NCBI GenBank assembly: GCA_030549175.1
Contig: JAUKUA010000001.1
Coordinates: 4,216,001 to 4,280,000, forward strand
DNA from: Lasiosphaeris hirsuta
Taxonomy: Eukaryota; Ascomycota; Sordariomycetes; Sordariales; Lasiosphaeriaceae
Direction of reading: 5' to 3'
Length of the DNA stretch: 64,000 nt
This document shows positions 59,521-64,000 of the stretch, piece after piece; position 1 is the stretch's first letter; each line of letters opens with the position of its first letter. The notes under the pieces were generated by a model. It searched no databases. It was not told where the DNA came from and saw nothing but the letters and a program-made list of their open reading frames with translations. A program made the translations under genes and the position numbers.

Positions 59521-59579
59521 CAGATGGTAGATGGCTGATGGCTGATAGCAGATGGCTGATGGCAGATGGCAGATGGCCG
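59521..59579. repeat. Degenerate 7-bp tandem repeat (AGATGGC/TGATGGC)
   Basis: About eight copies of a heptamer alternating between AGATGGC and TGATGGC with small changes, about 1.05 kb upstream of the C2H2 start codon. Confidence 0.85.
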
Positions 59580-59837
59580 ACAAAGGCTGGTAGAGATTGA
59601 TGCGAAGGGTAGCCCGGGCTTTAACAGTGAGGTCCCTCACAGCGAAAGCGACAGAGTGACAAGACAGTCGACTGACCCACCACGACACAGGGAGCGATGA
59701 GGTCAATGGCCAGCGCAGACAGCAGTGGATAGGTGGGATGTAGTGTAAGCCGGCCGTCACGGCAGACCCGGTCGCAGCGCGCAGGGATTCAGAGGCGAAA
59801 GATGGAGACGGCTTTTCTCTCTTTCTCTGCCACGACC

Positions 59838-59858
59838 GGGGGGGGAGGGGAGGAGGGG
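59838..59858 (+). other. G-rich segment with quadruplex potential
   Basis: Runs of 8, 4 and 4 G separated by one to three bases; the 8-G run can supply two tracts. It lies about 1.4 kb upstream of the C2H2 gene start, on the strand opposite to the gene. Folding is inferred. Confidence 0.4.
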
Positions 59859-61514
59859 ACCGCTCTCTGGAATGGGGGCGAGGCCTTCTCACCCAGTGAG
59901 GAGGGCGCAAAGAGACTGGGGCATAGGGAGGCACTGGGGCACTCTGCGAGACTGGGGACTCTGCTCTGTCTTGCGCCGGCTTGATAGGGCTGCTACGCGG
60001 CAATAAAGGCCGGGGTGAGGAAGGGAAAAGAGCAAGGTACGAAATCCGTCCTCGCCGCTGCCACTTGCAGAGCTGTGTTGTAACTTGTGCGGGTGTGTGG
60101 ATGGATGCGGAGGCCAGTTTGGAGGGGGTGCACACCGTTCCTATCCCGGCATGGTAGGTAGCTAAGCTCGGTACTTGGTACATACACACACAGATACCTG
60201 CTCGCCTCAGCTACGGATACACCCGATATTGTTGCGGTCGAGCACCGAGCCGCCAGCGACCGAAGGCGCGCCGTTCGGCCTGGGATGCAATGTACTTGTC
60301 TTCGGCGGTTGTCCTGGTGCTGGACGCCGTCCTGCCTAGCAAACGCCACTGATGATAGTGGAGGACAGCGAGGGTTCACATCATGCAGGGTCTGATGGCT
60401 TGCGAGGCCTGTTCTCGTAGTTCTCGGTCAAATTCAAGAGATGGCTGACTCTGACCCTGACTCGACAAGGAATATGGCCCAACCCAGTTGCTTGTATCAG
60501 ATGTGCTAGTACGGTATATCCTCGCGTGCGGTGTCGGGGGACAATCCGCCATGTTGTTCTGTATGGGCGTCTTGGCAGAGCCAAAGAGCGCAGTGTGGAG
60601 CGCAGCATACCAGCCTACAGAGCCGGCGGACAAGGACGGACAAGACGCGGGCAGGTTCGTAGGCGCTGGCAGGGAACAGGAGCAGGAGGTGTGTAGTGCC
60701 GTGCGCCGTGAGCGTTGTGGGTGCTGTGATTGTGCTGTGGTGTGGTGCCCGGGCGGCATCCTGCCCAGGCACAGCGGCGTTCCATAGCACCTCGGCGGGA
60801 TCGAATTCTCTCGGAATGGCATAATTGACACCCGCAGCAAAGCGGAATCTCTCTGTGCTGTCGGCAGGTGCTCACTGTGAAAAAAAGGAAACCGCAGCCG
60901 CTCAAAGCACATTGCTCTAGCCTAAAAAAGCAAAGCGCTCTCTTGGCGCCGGTTGCAGGGGCTGTGTGGCCTGCTCGGATTGTGGGCCATCCTGGTCACT
61001 AGTGTCCAAAACCGGGACGCAAGGTACAGATACTTTTTTGGCCAGGACACCACAATGCGTGACTAAATTGCGCTGCGTGTATTTTTTCTCTTACCCTATT
61101 TCCCCTTTCCATTACCATGTGACATGATGTTTGGTCGCATATGCTGGCTCTCACGAATCAATTATTCACGATTGCTGAGGTGGGCCCCCTTTGCCATTTT
61201 ATTTTTATTTTTATATTTCATCACCCTTCAAGATGTGCTTCGAATGTGGGGAAGGCGTGTCGGGGTGAAGCTATCCGATCTATGGTGTGGTCCCAACTGC
61301 CGCCGTTTGAGGCAGGGGCTGGGGGAAGGGGTAGCCAAAGAGAGAAAGCGGGGCAATCGTAATTTTTAGCTGCTTTTCAAGTTACTCTGTGATGTGACGT
61401 TTATTGTCCAACCTCTCTGAGCGTTCTCAGCAGGCCAAGGCAGCCCGCCCACAAGACGCACCGCGGTTCGCTGGAAGCAGAAACAACAGAGGGGTTGAGG
61501 CAAGATCGAGGCAA

Positions 61515-61550
61515 GCCAATGATGCCAATGATGCCAATGATGCCAATGAT
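61515..61550. repeat. Perfect 9-bp tandem repeat, 4 copies
   Basis: Four exact copies of GCCAATGAT. Each copy carries a CCAAT core on the plus strand, the site type bound by the CCAAT-binding complex. Confidence 0.95.
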
Positions 61551-64000
61551 GTCGAGCGGCAAAGACCAAGCCCCAAGTGTCTTTGCGGCTGCCCACTGCT
61601 GCCATTTTGGGCGCTGTGTCGTGACGAAAGACAGGACGAAACGAGACGGCATTCTGCATTGGGCTGAAGTGTGCCACACAGTTGGCATCCGCCATCATCC
61701 CCAACCCACTTCGGCTGGTCAATGAATGCCTTCAAAACAGGGCCTACCCATGAACCCTCGCACATATGACGCTGCTCATGGCCCAACTGACGACAGGCAG
61801 GGTACTGCTGGTCCAAGAGAACACACCACGCAGCGTCGGAGCTCGACAATCCATGTGCTGAATATGTTGGTTTAGGCGCTAAGGGAGATAATTTCTTGTT
61901 TGTGTATTTTTTTTGTCACTCTCGGCGTGATTCTTCGGTTTTTTACATTCCCCTATGATGAGCGAAAACAACAGCTAGATATACCCAGTGGTTCCGGTAG
62001 TCTACCATCCCAAGCTGAAGACGACTTGTATATACAGTACATGCATTCACCGCCAAGTTGCATAAACTACAACTCGGGCTTTGGTGCCGCGTCGAGCGGT
62101 CGGCTTCCGGCGACCTCAAAAGGGTGGAACGCACAGCAACAGCCAGTCAACAGAGGGCAACGGGAATAAAGAAGAAAACAGCGACGGGGGTACAACAGCC
62201 TTGTCCCCACAGGTTTACAAGTTTCCCCTGGTCGCCAAGAGCCAAAGCCAATGGCGGCACATCAGACGGGGCCATGTCCCTGACGCCTGACGCCCCCCAT
62301 CGGCTGCTTGCAGCCCCTCCCCCCAATCTTTCACCAAGCCAACTTCCAGCCAAGCGGATTGAAATCTCGCACTCTTGCACATTGGCCTCTGTGGGAACCT
62401 CGATTCCCGCGATAATCTCGAGTTTCAGCCTTGAGAGGCTCCTCTCCCGGTGGCTACGTATTTGCGAGCGTCGTCAGCCTCAAGGGACACGAAATCCAAC
62501 CCACGCAAACCACTGCGGTCGAACACAAATCACTAAGCAATCAAGAGTCACGACATGCCAAGAACAGGACAGACGACTCCCAGGAGTTTTGTCACCATTG
62601 CACTTTGCCCGTCTGAGCTACCGAGCAAGAAACCCTTTTCCGCTACATCCTCGACCAAACAGGTGACGGGGACGCTCTGGGAGCTCCTCCCACCTAGCCC
62701 AACATGGCTCACTGCGCGCTCCCCTGCACCGATGGCGTAGTCGTCTTGAGGCTTGCATTCGAGGAAGATCATCACTGCCTGTCGACCCTGCCCTCCATTG
62801 GTCCTTTCTCTCTAGTGCTCTCTCTTGGAGCCCCTCTCGATGCAGGCTCAACCACGCAAAAGTAAGCTTCTCACAAACTGACCGCATATCTTGCTTACAG
62901 TTTCCCAGGAACTAAGCTACCGCAGTATGGAGCATCCCATTCTGTGTAGGAATGCTCATTATCCACTTTTGAGCCCCATTAGCGATTTTCGGACGAATTC
63001 GCTTTGTGCCCCTAAATCATTACCCGAACCATTTGACCGAGGATGATTTTGATATGGCTTGTCGACTTTTCCACCCTCAACACCCCCACCGTCCAGCTTG
63101 TGCACTGAACAGCAATGTCTCATGCCTTGATCCCAATTGGGACGCTCGAAACAAATATGTCAAGGGTCCCCAGTCAGGTCGCCGACGTTGAACATCTTAT
63201 ATCCGTCATCGGCCTTTTAACCAATGCGAAAGCGCCCCAGTAACCCCCGGACGGCCAACGTTGTTGAGACGGAACCCTTCATGATTATACACCACGTTCA
63301 CAAGCAGTCAAGAACAAGCAAACAACCTTAATTACGCCGAAAACGCGCATGCAGTTGCGGCCCCATTCGGCCATATCGATTTGTGTGGGCGTGACCCTGT
63401 CCTTGCAGTTTGCAGTCTGGCAGATTCTGCACAGTTCAGGTTGTCTCGGAATTCGCCTTGATCCATGGCTCCTCGATTTGGGAGAAGGAGGCTCCCTTTC
63501 TGGGAGAATGACAGAGCCAACGTAGGCGGCCGGGGCATCTTTGCTCACATGACCGCCAATAAGTGTGCCGGGGCGGTTCACTGCCTCATATACTGCATTG
63601 CGAAGCCGTCAAGTACGAAAGTTATCGGTTTCGATCGCCTCACCCCAACACCGAGTGGAAAGGAGTTAGGTCCTGATAGGGTTTCTAAGCAAGTCACGAG
63701 GTACTGTTCCCAAATCCTGGGGTTATCTCTGTGCTTTGAGATTCCCGAGATGACCGGCCTTAACGATCACGCCAAATGGTGGGTTAGCGGGAAAGCCCCC
63801 CGTCCTTGAAGTGGGCAGCGTCGCATTTCCTGTGCGCAATCTGATGAAGATTCAAACCGCCAGCGCACGGGAAGATCTCTGCCAGAAGGGAAGCATAACG
63901 ATGTCGTCTGCCCGTCTTGACTCCACGGGCGATACAACGCTGCCGCAGCCTCAGAGAAAACCAGAGCACGCGGGCCTAAGGACCCAGGTTTGAACAATGT

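Larger units (their letters stand above)
58467..64000. other. Gene-free region upstream of the C2H2 gene
   Basis: 5.5 kb to the window edge with no supported gene. A 114-codon frame at 63465-63809 starts in a good ATG context but has no recognisable feature. The region holds a GATGGC-type tandem repeat at 59521-59579, a G-rich segment at 59838-59858 and a 9-bp repeat at 61515-61550. It should include the promoter and leader of the C2H2 gene. Confidence 0.5.

Noticed and set aside
63465..63809. 114-codon plus-strand frame starting in CCATGG
   Set aside because: Only the start context is in its favour; no domain, and nothing supports expression.

Overview
The window is nuclear DNA of a filamentous ascomycete, most likely a Sordariomycete. 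Genes carry short introns (about 48-93 bp) with GT..AG ends and CTAAC/CTGAC-like branch sites. A tRNA-Ile carries an intron, and the proteins match Pezizomycotina families. The exon models below were built by hand from splice signals, frame continuity and family consensus, not from transcripts. The genus cannot be named from the sequence alone.

Layout. The left edge holds the 3' part of a NOC4-type ribosome biogenesis gene. A 7.8-kb gene-free stretch follows, ending in a CT-rich leader in front of a MeaB-like bZIP transcription factor (9.3-11.2 kb). After 7 kb without genes comes a Sel1-repeat gene on the minus strand (18.2-21.1 kb), then tRNA-Ile(AAU). From 22.5 to 41 kb the DNA is gene-dense. 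In order it holds a proline-rich DNA-binding-like protein, UTP12/DIP2, ARPC2, a Baeyer-Villiger monooxygenase, a five-finger CCCH protein, the TFIIF beta subunit, a HAD-type phosphatase, a small orphan protein and an LCL3-type nuclease. A large RAX2-like polarity marker lies at 44.2-47.9 kb. The rest is nearly gene-free except for a two-finger C2H2 regulator of FlbC type (57.2-58.5 kb).

How the genes fit together. Most are housekeeping genes: two factors of 18S pre-rRNA processing (NOC4, UTP12), a Pol II general factor, an actin-branching subunit, and a cell-polarity marker. They do not form a cluster or operon. The two likely developmental or metabolic regulators (bZIP and C2H2) sit in unusually large gene-poor intervals, as is common for fungal regulators with long leaders and promoters. 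The monooxygenase stands alone, with no biosynthetic partners beside it.

I found no mobile element, CRISPR array, or convincing new multi-gene system. The observations most worth a second look are the hydrophobic segment in the bZIP protein, the proline-rich protein with a conserved-looking helical N-terminal domain, the 865-bp last intron of the Sel1 gene, and the orphan cysteine-containing protein.
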